This document shows positions 1-14,200 of a stretch of DNA of 64,000 nucleotides, in pieces. Made by a program: the position numbers and the translations under genes. Numbering within the stretch: position 1 is the stretch's first letter; each line of letters begins with the position of its first letter. The stretch lies in assembly GCA_013400975.1 (NCBI GenBank), contig WBMZ01012062.1:62001-126000 (forward strand), read 5' to 3'. The DNA comes from Atrichornis clamosus. Its lineage: Eukaryota > Chordata > Aves > Passeriformes > Menuridae. The notes under the pieces were generated by a model. That model saw only the letters and a program-made list of their open reading frames with translations. It made no database searches and had not been told where the DNA came from.

Positions 1-3000
1 TACAAAGGGAAAGGAATCAGCTCCTTACAGCAACACAGTACTTGATTAAAAAAGAACACAATAATACTCTAGACTGAGACACATTGATGAATAATGAAAA
101 AGTAAAATGAAGTACAGATCCAAGAAAGACAGAGTTTTCACACTGGGTTAGCTATATGGGATGGCAGATAATCTAGGAAATATTAAGGAAAATCAATGTT
201 AAATGCCAAATTGCACAGAAATTTCATCGTTTCTGCTCTTCATTCTGTCCACTGCAGTAAAACAATCAGATATGGCAATATATAACCCTATTAACCACAC
301 CAGAGGAACTGCTCTATTACCTGCAGTGAGATTTCTTTTAAGGAAGTGTTTCCCTTTTCTGTCAATTAAATGTATACAGCTTCTTAAAGATGTAAAGTCA
401 GTAACAAGGGACATAAGTAGAAGATAAAATTATTCTCTAGTTCAATGCTTTACATAATAACAGAGGCATAAAACACTGAAATATGACTTCAGAAGTTAGA
501 GGGCAAAACATGGCTCCATTTGGATACAGGGTTGGCTACAGCTGTAGGGGCTGCACGTCATTTCATGGCTCACATCGGCATTGATAGTGGCACGTCTGCA
601 CCAGAACTTTTTAAAGGGTAGATAAAGCTGCAACAGCTCAGATTAGTGGCTCAGGGACTGCACCTCTGGGATCTGCAAGAGCCAAACCTTCAACTACATG
701 TATTCGCATTGCCCACATTGTCCCATGCTTTCATCGTCTGTGTACCAAACCATTTCAGAGCTGCTGACTAGACTGTAGCTCATCCTTTAGAGAATCACCA
801 CCTTTCTTTGCCTCAGAATGGCTGTACTCTGCCAAGATTCCTCCTCTGGATTGCTGCCACTTCTGAGAATTGTTTTTCATTTAAGTTTAAAGATGGGTGC
901 ATGTGCATTGATGAAAGAGCACATGTTCTCATGTGCTTCATTCTTAGGCAGCTGTCAACAGACTCAGTGGGGATGTCAGAGGTATCAGGAAGATGTTTCA
1001 GCTATGAAGATCTGATTCATGTCACTGCCTGAATGGGAAGATTCTAAAGCCTTTAATTGGAAAATCAAACAAAAAAATTAAAAAAACCCCAAAAACCAAA
1101 AAACTAAAGAAAAGAAGAGGAGCTCTATGGAAAGGTAGTATATCCATAATGTATTTTAAAACTAAACAGAACATGTATGAGAGACATGAATCACTAAGCT
1201 GAGAGCATTTTATGGTTATTGCTGTGAGCAAGAAATCCCACTGGAGTACTGAATTCCATAAACACAGTTTTCTGGAAAAAAACCCCTAGAAGATTGTTCA
1301 GTGAGTATATCAAGACTAATGATTTATAATTAAACAGCTGCACAAGAGCACAAGATTGTGTACAAACACAGAGTGAGAGAAACATGCTGCTCTGATGTAT
1401 GGACTGTGTGCATGCAAGATGAGAAAGTGTTCAAACTTAATAGGAATTAGGTAGAGGAATTAAGGCTACAGTCAAATACTTAAGATAAATCATGTGTAAC
1501 CAGCACAAAATTGGTAGTTGAAAGGAAGTTGGGGAGTCAATTAACCATATAAGATGTAGATTGTACAATTAAGGGTAACAAATATTCCAAATTCAATTAC
1601 ATGTGCAACAAAATTAGAATCAATGGGAAAAAACTGACTAGAAGGATAATGCATATTTCTGAGGAGACTGGGCAGGAAAAGAGAAGAAGAGAAATGAAAA
1701 AGTGTGTGTAGATATGGTGGAAAACAGAGGAAAAGGTGTAAAATCAAAAAGACAGGAAATGAGGACAGACTTTCTGATGGTAGGGGTGCAAACACCTACA
1801 GCCAGCAGTTCTGAGGACCTGCAGACACAAGGGGATGATAGAGGAAACCCCAAAGGGCAACCCCCTGGACCCTCCATCCGTGCTGTGCCTGGAAAGTTTG
1901 GTGTGGGAGGGTGGAGCAAAGGTGGACAGAATTGTCTTCTAATACTAAATGGAATGAGGAGGAACGGGTGGTAGAATTGTGTTTCAATAACAGCTGTGTG
2001 CTGTTAGAAAGATTCAAGAGTCATAAAAAAAAGCCTCATAATTGTGTACAATAATGTGCAAAATGTCACAATTGTAAATTGTTATCAGCAGTATGTCCAT
2101 TATTTGAATAAGTTACTAGCTTTTTGATTTTTTACTTTCTTAGCAGTGTGCTGCTAAATCAATAAACATTATCAACTCTCGTACCAATTATGTTTCAAGG
2201 CTGCCTTCCAATGGGGGAGTGTTGGACTGCCAGGTACCAGTTACTACATTATTCTCATTTGAACAGAGGATTCCTCCTTTTTAAAAACGGAAATGAGGAG
2301 CCCTTCACATAATCTGACACTATTCTTATGTTGCAGCTCCAAATTCAGGTGTTTCTTGGGTATCTTAACACCAGGGAGGAGAAATCTGATTTCAGTGTTC
2401 TACATAATTTCAAGTCACCTTCTTTGTTTCACTGCCTGGTACCAACCTGCCGTGCTTAAACCACAAGTTTTGCATGACCCAAAGCAGATTCACTCTGTCC
2501 TCAGATATATGTGGCCTGTGACACTTTAGTGAACACATCTTATGAACTGCTGATAGAAAGAAATTTACCTGCATGGAATCATTGAATAGTCTTGAATTAG
2601 CATATTTATTTAAACAGATTGTAAATTAAAAAGAGTAAATAATTTTTTTTTTAAAGTTTGTCACAATGTTATTTCAAAAATAACATTGTGCTCAGATGTT
2701 TGATTTTGCAGTGACAACGTTACTTCTTCAAACTTATTTTTAAAGATATATTTCCAGAGAAATAAGTAATCTTCATTTTGAAATAGACTTGCCTCAAAAT
2801 TCGGCAAAGATGGGGGGAAAAAAGGGCATATTTCTATAATCTTTACACGGATATTTTCAGTGTGAGTTCTGTCATTTTGAAAGATGAGTAGAAAATTGAT
2901 CGAACATTACTCACTCTAATTTCGGCAAATTCTAAATTATAGCTAGTAATTGTAGTAACTATCACTCAAAACTAAGATGGACATTTCGTCATTTATTTTT

Positions 3001-4940
3001 CTCACTGACTATTTTTCAAGATATACAGGAATGATGGGCTTGAGCATTACCTCAGTTATAATCAAAATAAAAAAGTTCTTCAAAGTTAGTGCAAACAAGA
3101 ACTTACTGCAAAGAATTGTGGGTAATAACATGTAAATTATGATTTGGAAAGCAAGGTTAGTTTCTGGAAAAAGATTAAAACATTCTAAAATCCAAAGAAT
3201 TGTATGGCTCTCAAAAAATATCCTTACAAGCTGGAGTTATTTTATTACCATGTAATTACAATTTCACTTGCATTTCCAGAGCGGGTCATTGAAGTAGATT
3301 ATAGGAGGTTTCATAATGCTCATATTGCTTGGCAAAAACACATCTCCCTGAAAGGACATCTGCAATGCTGCTTTTCAAAATTTAGTCAGCCTCCAAGAAC
3401 AAATGTACAAACAAGGAGAAAATAGTTTTTAAAGCCTGTGAAGGCATTAGTCCCAGTGTTTCTGCAATTAACATGTAAAGACTTCTTTTATGTCTAGTTA
3501 TTGCCATTACTATTTTCACAAGCTCTCTCACGATTTTCTACACTTTTTTTCTCTTTGGATCCAGCCCAACCTGTCATACAGTTTGATGTCTGCAGTGCAA
3601 ATAATAGTATATCTCTACATTTTCAGAAATAAATACTCCAAAAATATACATTTAGCACTAAAAAAGAGTCACCTTAAGTCCTCATTAAAAAAAAAAATTA
3701 AAAATCATTCAATCCTTTCAGAATAAATATTTAAATAATTTCTAGCATTTATTCATTGCCTCCTCACACCTACATCAAATAGAGATTTACCAAAATGCTT
3801 TTCACTTCTAGGACTTTACAGAAGTGTAATTCTTATACATGGGTTTCTGGAGACATTAAGAGTTTAAGGGGCACTGACTAAAGGTAAAACCAGCATTTCC
3901 TTCCCCATTGAAAATCTAGGGGTTTTTATCACATAGCTGCATCTTAATTTTATCACAAAATCCTTTTTTGTCCTGCTTTTAAGCCACTTCTAGTTTCTCT
4001 TTTTTTTATTTCACCCCACCCCACATATCTCTTTAAGTTGTTACTTTGATTTTCTCTTTCTGATTTATCATGCTTGTTTTCCCTCCTTCTTTGCCCCCTG
4101 TTTTAGGTCTGTTAGTTAAGGATCTGTATTCTCAGTCTTTGGTTTAGCAGTTCTGGTGGAATTGTTGCTGTGGTGCAAATTTGAGCACTGTGATAAACAA
4201 GTATCAATTCATATTGCTCTTCCTCCTATTGCTGTGCTTTCCTGATAATGAAAAAAATCACTTTTGAAGCCCTTGAATCCCCACTTATCGTTCGCTAACG
4301 GGCACTCCATAAACGAGAATTGAAAGATTTGTCAGTGCTGGAGCTTAAAAGAAAATAGTTTGTTCAGGTAATTCAAATATCCCCACAAGATCTTTTAATA
4401 TTGTTGTTGCTGATAATGGGAAGGAACCCAATATAGTTCAGATGGTTTTTATTTACTCTAGAGCTGGGTTTACTTGTCAGAGGGATTTGTGATTATGACT
4501 ACTTTTCTGAAGTTTAAGAAGAGTTCTTTGAAATGCTCTAAATGGAAAATATCTGTGGCTATGAGTGCCTACACTTGAGTAGGATACAGTCCTCTTCTGA
4601 AGACCTGCTTTGCCATAACTTTAATGTCCTTTGTCAGGATGTTTAGTTCAACTGTCTGCCAAGTGGAAGTCAGACAAGTATCACAATATGACCTCATCCT
4701 GTTGAAAACATTAATAGCTACACCAATAAGAGCTATAGAAAGAAGTACCCTAGAACAGTAATTTAAATTCTGGATAGGACAGTGCTGTATTTTAAGTACC
4801 TTTAGAAAATGAAACCCGTTTTCTGCAAGAAATTGTTGAGAAACTATTAATGTCAGGGTTTTTCCACCACGTTTTCTTCTGTCTCCAGTTAACATTTTTA
4901 AGCTCATATCCAGACATTTTTTGTTCACTCTGTGTTTTTG
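1..4940. other. unique AT-rich noncoding DNA
   Basis: I see no gene here. Reading frames are short, overlap on both strands and show no domain. Low-complexity A-rich DNA lies around 1060-1115. A strong 13-bp inverted repeat is listed separately at 2662-2690. The part between about 2920 and 3170 is rich in TAAT-type motifs, which suits either plain AT-rich sequence or a conserved noncoding element; the sequence alone cannot decide. No mobile element was recognised. Confidence 0.7.
2662..2690. repeat. perfect 13-bp inverted repeat, 3-nt loop
   Basis: CACAATGTTATTT at 2662-2674 is followed by the 3-nt spacer CAA and then its exact reverse complement at 2678-2690. Thirteen perfect base pairs around a 3-nt loop would form a stable hairpin in single-stranded DNA or RNA. 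The arm is too short for a miRNA precursor and no mobile element ends are visible around it. It may come from a small templated inversion or be the relic of a palindromic element. Confidence 0.85.
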
Positions 4941-7900
4941 TCAGGGTGGCTGCTGCTTCAGCAACACCAGGCTGACAGGGACCCAGAAAGGAAAGCACTT
5001 CTTAGGAGACACAGCCCACTGCAACACAACTTTCCCAAGCGTGCCAGTAAAGCCCTTAGTACTGGGGACTCATTCCTGGAATCATGGATCAAGACAGGAG
5101 AGCTAACTTAAGAGGTTTAGGTAGTGAGTACCCATGCAGACTCATTTCAGCTTCTGAAGCAGCAGCAGAAATGAAGAACACACAACAGAATGACGGGTCC
5201 ATGGCAGTTTTGCTTTGCAGTGCCTGGGTGTTTGGGGCTTCAGGACCTACACAATTGTGCTCAAGCCCGATGCAAAACTTCAAGCGACCAGGACATGGCA
5301 GTGCCAAAAGCTGAGGTGCACATAGACTGTGTATGCCTTTGGGATCAGACAAGGACTGCTAGAACTATCAATCCCTGCTATCCACCATAGGATTTGCCTC
5401 AAATCTTCATTAAACATTATGCCATTAATTTCTAAGGAGTTCATTTGGCTGTGTTTGCTGGCATCAGTCTCTTTACCTACTTTTACATTAAATAACAATT
5501 ACCCTCCTCTCTATAAAGTATTTAATTTGAAAGTTGCTTAGCTATATGAAAGCTAATTTTAAAATTGGTTTTAAAACAGATGCTAAAGCTTAAACTTATC
5601 AAAGCATTCCTGTCTCTACTGGTTCAATCTCTTCTAAATTTTCCAGATATTTTCATTTTTTTCTCACTGCCTTGTTCTGACTGAATACCAATCCTTCTAT
5701 CAGGTTGTGTCCTCTGTTTAAATCCTAGTGCAAAAACCATTTTCATCAGAAAATTTTCCATTGAACTCACTTCTTCAGAGCAATCGTCACATTTTTTCAC
5801 TAACTGCTACTATAGAATATTGAGCTCTGTATCTGTTGTCAGCTCTCCAGCTTTGTCAATCTAAAATATTCCCATACGCATTCTGAGATTCACTGTTAAT
5901 TTACTGGTGCCACCTTGTCCTTCTCCAATATCAGATTTCTCCAGCACTGTATCTGACAAACAGCTGCTGACGCACCTGACAACACTCTTCAAAAACTTAT
6001 ACGTCTTCTCTTTTTATATAAATGCTTCCAATCACAAAAAAAAAACGTATTGGCGTTTCTATTCATGGAAATACAATTCCAGACTTTCTTTAGAGAAAGT
6101 CCCTGACTAAAAGAGTTATTAATGTGACTGGAACAGCAACAATTTTGACTTGACTAGCCAATCAAGAAGTGCAAATAATAAGCAATGAAAAACGGCTAGT
6201 CAGAATAAACAATAGGTGAACAATTGAAGGTTGAAATGTGTTTACATAAACTGTTAGCTGAATTATTAACAATGACAAATTCTTTATCAAAATAGAAAAT
6301 AGATATTCAAAGAAAGAACTGCATCAAGTAAATTATTCATGGGAAATAATTCAGCTATGAAATTTATTGTTGACTAATGCTTTATAATGCACAAGGAAAT
6401 AATCTCTACTCACACATTCTTGGATCCTTTGAAAAAAATCTAAAAGCCAGAAAATGAATGTGGTACCACATCTGATATCCTAGTGAAACTGCTACTTAGT
6501 GTGCAGCATAAGGAGTAAATACAATTGTTAGAATGAATCAGATGTAAATGAAGTTGTTAGGATGCACAAAGGGTGAATAGGAAATGAATACTGAGAAGTT
6601 CATAACATCACTGTACAAATTGCTTGTGAGATACTACTTGACATTTTTCATTCAGTTTCATCATGTCTCAGAAAAGATCATGCTGAAGGTGAAGGGTGGA
6701 AAGAGGATTGACAAAATATTATGCATAATACATAATGAAAACACAGTGATTTCCACAGAGAGAGAGACTTAAAAGATTGGGTCTGTTCAGTTTAGTGAAG
6801 ACATGAGTGAAAGCGGGCATTTCAGGATACTAGCAGAAGTTTCTAGTGAACATACAGAGAATGTAAATCAGATATTCAACACCTACTGTCCTCATTTCTC
6901 AAGAAGAAGGAGCAGGAGTTCAGTAAAACAATATATAAACTGAAGTTGATCAATAAAAGTACTTTTTATATAGTTATGGCTGAGGTACCCTGCCCACTGA
7001 CACAAAATAATTGCCAGGATAAATTTAAGAGTGTTTATAAAAAGGAATTGACCTTTATATTGATGCATGGGCTAGATAAATATAGGGAGCATACAACCCT
7101 CATCCTTCAGCTCATATACCAAGTACCAGTTGAGAAGGAACAGTAAGACATTACTCAAATGGACGAGTGATTCATTCTCCAGTGACTATAACTCTTCTGT
7201 GCTCTCCTAGAATGAAAAAGAATTCAACTACCACTCTTGCTCTGTCTGTCTAGCTCCAGAAAGACAATCCAGAACCAAAACACAAGGATAACTTCATGCA
7301 AGAAGGAAAGCATGGGCTCAGGAAGAGGTTAATTTCATTGATGGCAAGCTATACACATTGATGTACAGGACCCGGAATACTCAATTTTCTTTTATCAAAA
7401 AAGGAAACAAAATTATGCCTATGGCAGAAGTCCATGTGAATAATTTGAATTTAGCAAATGGTTTCAGGCATTTTTAGTCATCTCTATTATGCACAATTAC
7501 AGAACAAAAGTGCAGAGCACAACTAGTTTGTCTTCAGTGACAGCTTTTTATCTAAAGGCCCAAATATCATTAACATAAATAGCAAACATTTCAATTCAAA
7601 TGTTAGGTCACCTCCTAACGGCAGTTAATTACTTGCTTTTTAGCAAGGGAATTCCTTATTCAATATCTCATAGGAGTCTGTTCAAATGTGGTCTGGGATG
7701 TGGATTTCCATGTATTACAGAGATTGCCACAGTGTTAATGTGTCACTCTGTTGAATGGCAAGAGCTTTTGCCAGGCATTGCACCACGGGATCCAGCTCCA
7801 GTTTCTGGAAGCTGTTTCTGGATGCCTGATGTGTTTGATCTCACAGAGGGTGAGTTCAAATAGCATCCCAATTTGATGTGCAGTTAGCTAGCTCTGTGCC

Positions 7901-10900
7901 AATAAGAAAGTAAAGTTTACCATGCAGTCACAAAGTTATTTGAGGAAGACAACTGCGACAGGAAAGAGCCTGTTTTTAAGTATGACTTTCCCACAGGGTC
8001 CAGTTAATTATTGTATTTAATAAGTAACCTCAGACTTTATACATTCTCCTTGAAAAGGCACGGGTGGGATGCCTAATGCTGACAGTTTTTGCAACTGTCT
8101 TTGCATATATTTTCCAAATTAGTAAGTTCTTTTTATATTAGCTCTCTGACAGTCTTTCCAATATATCCATTTCTTTGACAGGAAAAAAACTTTGATTTGA
8201 CTTTGAAAGACAATCACTTTCATTTCTTCCTTTTTTCCCCCTCTTATGGTTACTTGTCTTCATTCCAGAATTTCTTCTCACATGTAAATATCTATTGCCA
8301 ATTGTATAATCTCCAGGTGATGGTTTAGCTGTAATTCATAGACATCTAACAGATTTTTTCTTGTAATAGGAAACTAATATGTATATAGTTTTATTTCACT
8401 TAACGTATATCTAATATTTAGAAAAATTATAATCTCTGAAGAAGGTGGTAGCATGACACCCATTGGTATCCCCTTCTGAACTTGATCCAAGACCGCTGAT
8501 ATCTATGTAAATATTTCAATTAAATGCAGCAAGAGATGACTGGCTCCTGCTGGCTGAAGAAATAATGCTTTAAAGACTGAGAGCTGACACACACCATGTT
8601 TAACTCACTGTTTTACAGAGAAATTACAGACCATCTTCTTAGCTCTGTGACTCCTCCAGAGGGAACTGAACCCATTTGGTCTTTTCTTTACAAGGTTAAA
8701 TTCTCACATTAAAACAGCAGCACTGGAAATTGATAAGGCAGCTTTTTAAAATGCAATCAGTATTTATGGTCATTTCAAAATACCTGAAAATTGTGGAGTC
8801 TAATGCTGTCTAGTTAACTGCTAGCCTACATATCTATAAAAGGTCTCTACTGGCCTGTTGTATCTTTTCAAATAAGCAAAAAATGACAGAACTGAGCCTC
8901 AATCATTCATTGCATCCTACATCTGACAGACCAGGGAAAACAGATACATATATATTGGCATACAAACTGCAAAGTCCATTATAAATAAGTGTTTATGTCT
9001 AAGATTTCTTTCCCTTTCTAAAAAATGGAAAGGTGCACAGCACTAGTTGTGCATTCAAATTCAAAATGAAATCTCTAAGTTCGGAACAAATGCAAGGCTT
9101 TTGTGTTCATATTTCTAAGTGCAAACCCATTTTTTTGTTTTCCTTTTTTTTTTGACTACAGATAAACAACACATTTGAGTTTAGCTTGAAACAATTCTTC
9201 TTTTCTCCTCATTTTTCAGAACTGACAGTACACTGAAAAACTCCAGTGATTTACGCAGCTCTCCTCTATGACTTAGAGTTCTGTGATTCATCACTCCTCT
9301 CTCAAGTTTCATTAGCTGTTGTCTAAATTCTCATTATCTTTTGGAAGTACATATTTTATTCTTTGCTTCATCTTCCTTAAGGAAAGAAATTATTTGCTCA
9401 TTTATAGTATAACTAACAATTGTATTAAGTAGCCTTGCTGCACCTATGCCCAGAGCAAATCTTTCAACAGCTAAGCAAATATGAAGGCAGAAAATAAATG
9501 TTTCAGAGTGATCAAAAGTCTTATGATTTTTTCCTTCTCATTTAAAATAATTTCTTCAATAATCAGTACTATGATCAGAAATTCTGACTGTAGTAAAATC
9601 TGCAAATTTTAAATATCTTTATTATTTCATATTTTACCAAAATAACAGAAATTACATGGCTACAACTTTCAATAGACCTAATTGCTTATATTTGTTTTGC
9701 TTTGTAGTCCAGGAAAGTTTATTTTTATTACAAATACTGTTCTGGTCATTAATTTCCCTCTGACACTGAGTGATTTTTAATAGCTAATTTTTTGAGATTG
9801 CTCTTATTATCAAAGGTACTCCAGTGTAAGGTACTAGAAATTCTATGCATTTTGCATTGAAATTTCCCCTGAAATCCAACTGAGGGATGAAAGAGAAGGA
9901 AGCAGAGTTTGAACCCTGTAGGGGTTGAGAAGGAGGAGAGGAGGGAGAGTCATAACCAAACTTTTGTTCTGCTTTGTGCCTCTCCTCATCATCATTCCTG
10001 CTCCTGCAAAGCAAAGCTCCAAGTGTGCTCATTTTGCAAAGGAATTCTCTGAGAGGAGAGGACAAAATACTAAGTAGACATCCACTTGGACATATTTAGT
10101 CCCTTAATTTTGAAGGATGTTAGAGAAGAAAGATAAAACTCCCTAAAAGGCATTCAGGGGGACACGGCACTAAGGGAGGAAAGCTCTACCATAAAATCAC
10201 TTCCCTCACGATCATGAGATTGAGCTGGTTGTGCAGAGCAGCAGTTCCCCTTGGCTCCATGCACCATAAGCCACAGGTTGCTTGCTAGCACAGGGTAACA
10301 AGTGAGTCTTGTAGTGGCACCTCTTAATCAAAAAACACCGTGGGAAGAGAGCAAAGAACTTCAGGGCATTGTCAGAGTCTGATGCACTTCCACCTGCAGG
10401 GAACTTGTCAAAGTCCCAGACCCACTCTGAAGTGTGGGATTTTAACACCTTTCAAAACAAAAAAGCCACACTGCATTTCAAAATAAAACAGCCCTTTCTC
10501 CTCTACAGTCCCTTCCCTAGCATTGCAGCTGTCAATCTGATCTGGTGAAAGAAATTCTTCCCAGCACCAGGTTATCCAAGGAGCCCAGAAATAGGCAAAA
10601 TTTAAGTGATGTGTTTCAGGTTAGCATTATCACAACTGTAATTATGGTATTTGTTGTATAATCCCATAGACTAGTACCAAAAACTTGCAAAGAAATACAA
10701 GCAGGTATTAAATGTGGCTCTTCAGTGTATGCTGTGGGAATATATAATCCTTGTGACACTTTATGGGTTAAAATCTTGAAACTTGGTTCATTTGTGATGT
10801 GGCTGCTTGATTACTGGTAAAAGCAGTGACAAATTTTAAAGCTGTTTCTTTGGATAGGACTTCATGTATTGGAAAATTGTCACATTACAGCTGATTCCAG

Positions 10901-11270
10901 AAAGATGTTAGAGTTCTGTGAGAGGGTAAACATCATAATGAAACCAAGCACTGTGACTAAAAAAAAAAAAAGAAAAATAGTCCAGATGGGTGAACTAAGT
11001 CTGAAGAATTTTTCTTGATTAAAACAAACTCCCTACAATACATGTGTCCAATGTGGTCCTTTTTTGTTTTACTAAATAAAGCTTCCTTTTGTGTCATACA
11101 AAACATATATTATTATATATATTTTATCTCTACCCATTCTTTTAGATCTTTACTAAACTCATGCAGTGATTTTGCCATATCTGATGTAAGACTACAGGCC
11201 AATTTTCCCATAGCACTGATATATCTTTCACGAACTTGCATTATTAACTAGATTGTGAAATGTCCTCCAG
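4941..11270. other. unique noncoding DNA, no gene recognised
   Basis: This block is AT-rich and mostly non-repetitive. Open frames are shorter than about 95 codons and lack recognisable domains. A run of 13 A lies near 10960. The patch at 7560-7680 is rich in homeodomain-like TTAATTA motifs, and 9900-10450 is somewhat richer in GC. Neither gives direct evidence of function. No RNA gene or mobile element was recognised. Confidence 0.65.
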
Positions 11271-14200
11271 ACAGACTTCTGGTGTGAAGAAAAAATAAGG
11301 TTTATGATTCTGTCTTGTCTCATAAGGCAGGTCAGGTCTGAGAAATACTCTAACAGGTCTTCTCTAACAGGGCCATTGTCATCCATTCAGCTACCACAGA
11401 AAGTTCTACTGACCACACAGTTGGTGAGAATTGTATCTGTGTAAAAAACGTGTCAAGACCAACCAGCACAGGAACCATCTCTCACAGAAGACAAGATAGG
11501 AGTCAGGGCAAAAGTCTGACAAAACCCAATAATTCTGTTGCCGAGTCCTGGGTAAGTTCCCATACATTGCAAAGCTATGCAGAATATTTGTGGTAGAATG
11601 GAAAGCAGTTATTGTTTATCCTTCTAACAGTGGGATGTTTAGGATGCCTTGAGACTCCTCATGTCAAAATCCTTTTCATCAGAGGAAAGGATTAAAGCTT
11701 ATGCACAATTTGCTGTTTCTCTGATTGATCATTCTTCTAAAAAAGCTCTGTGTATTAGTGGGCTCAGTGCTCAGTTCATTGAGATTGCTCATATGGATGA
11801 AAGCACTTTCAACTGCTCCTCTTTCCTAGCCTGTCTGAATGTTTTCCATATGCTGTGGGACACAGAAGAGGGAAAGGAAGAAGTTTCCTTCTGATACTGT
11901 TAATAAAACATGATTCTGTTGCAATTATACCTTATCATATAACAGGAATAGAGGATGCTCTCAAATTTTGGTTTAAAAGGTCTATTTACTCGCTTTACAT
12001 TTCAAGCTCCCAAATACTGGGATTTGTTGTGGAGCAAAGATAGAACTCAGCACTGCCTGTGGTTCATGGGGGACCCTGTCAGGCACCATGCCCCAGGACA
12101 CATGCCAGCCCAAGAGCCCCCCTACTACTGTGGCAAAAAGCATCTCCCAAAGAGTGAGGAAGAGACACAGTGAGATACAAGAGTATATGGTTTCTGCTTC
12201 TACAAACTCCTGCACTGTCGTCATTGCTGCAGCCACAGTTTTTCCTATCCACAAAACTTATGCCCTCACTTGTGCATGGCTGCCACCTGGCATTTATATT
12301 ACAGAAAGTTAGCAGCACATTTGTCTCTCAGCAATAGTCAAGATTCAGTCATACGTAATTTTATTAATGCTATCTCAGTTCTAACTGCATTGTTTGGTAC
12401 TGCATGGTACTCAGTTCTAACTGCATGGTACAACTATGTCTTTTCTTTATTATCTTCTGCACCTTCATCCATGCTTGTCTTCCATTGCAGCTGCTCTCTG
12501 GACTTAGGATGGCAGAATGTACTACATGTCTGTGTAAGGTCTGCTATGGCAGAGCCCTGCAGCTTAGTGCTAACTTAGCAGACAAACTTCCTCTACTTGT
12601 AGAGACATCCTCTCTTGTTGGCCCCATTGATGGGTGGGAAGGTAAAATCATCTCATAAAGAAGGTGTGGGCCACTGCACAGGCATAATGTGGGTGTTACC
12701 AACAGAGGAGCTGATACTGCTGCATGGAAAATCAACTCATCTGCAAAGTCCATTGCACACATCAAAGTCAAGCGGCTTGATTCCTCTCTCTCTGACACTT
12801 TGTGTCTCTTGCAGTCCATTCCACAGGGGGTACTCAGGGACATGTTGGAGGATGTGGGATTATGATCATCTCAGACCATTTATGAGGGCAAGGCACCATA
12901 TAACAGCAAAATCTTACAATTTAGCATAGATTTGCCCAGTTCCTGCTAAAAGGCTTGACAGACTGAAACAGGCACACGGCATTCAGAGCAGCATTGATTA
13001 CAGTTTTGCTGCATCCTTCTGTCTAGAAACATCAGTCACTTCAACAAGACATCATCCAAAGCCTGTAGTTTCTGCTGCACAGCAGTGTTGTGCCCCAAGT
13101 GGTGGCACCTCCAGCTCTGTCACTGCAGCCCATGACATGATCAGGACCACTTACCCCTCATCAGTGCCTCTGCTATCCATGTGAGGTATTACGCTCATAA
13201 TCCCTTTTCACTAACAAGGTCTAACAGGCCAGGCATTGCCAGCTGGTTATGGACACCCTGAGCAAGTTACGGGACACAAGGCTGAAATCCAAATGGCTTC
13301 AGCCACTCGGAAATCACACTGGTTCACTGCCTCAAGCAGCTTACAGTTAGATGGGGATGGAGACTGCAGATAAAAATAAGGAAACCAATCCAATGCGAAC
13401 GCTTCCTGCCCATTATAACCATGGTTTTCACCACAGCTGTGGCTGGCAGCTCGGCAGAAAGCTGTGTTTGTGTTGCTTCCCACGGCACAGGAGCTGAAGT
13501 GGCTGCAGGAGGTAAGAGTCATTCAGATTGCAGCTCACCTCTGCCATGGTGTTTGCCTGCTTCTTTCAGGGGCCACAGGATTTACACTCCCTTAGATCTG
13601 TTGCAAAAAAACCCAGTCTCTCAAATCTGTACTACCCTGGTTATTCTGAACCACTGGCTACTTAACCTGGAACTCAAAGGAAAGGAAGGGTGATTTTATG
13701 CTCCACACATGAAAGGTCAATGTGTTGGAAATGTTACTGGTATTTTCTTAAGAGACACTTTTGTACATCCAGTTTGCTGAAAGTTAGAGATATTGTAAAA
13801 GTGAGATTCCAGTTGTACAGAAGCTTCAGCAAAAAACTAATAATTTCTGACAATCCAAAAGAACAGTTGCTTATTGCACATGAATTTTTCAGCACCTGAA
13901 ATATGAAAAATAGCAATCATCCTAAACCAGAAGATATTGAGGAAGATGGGTGTGATTTGTGTCAAGGCTGAAAAAAGCATGTTCATTATTACAGCAGACT
14001 GCACAACAAAATTGCTATTAGAACGCAGAGAATTCAAGAATGATTTTCACCTTCCTTGAAATCTTTGTGCAGATCTATTTTATTCACGTTCACAAATGTC
14101 CAAAAAGGATGTTTTGGTCATGGGGCTACAGTTTACAAGCTCAGATGAGTGGAGTCCTGTGCAAAGAAGTACCTGTATATGAAGTAAAATACACTAGTGT

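Noticed and set aside
1060..1115. A- and C-rich run resembling a retroposon poly-A tail
   Set aside because: No recognisable retroposon body or target duplication adjoins it; simple low-complexity DNA is sufficient.
12079..12929. Series of 70-104 codon frames that resemble a small multi-exon gene
   Set aside because: They overlap on both strands, lack consistent splice sites and show no domain.
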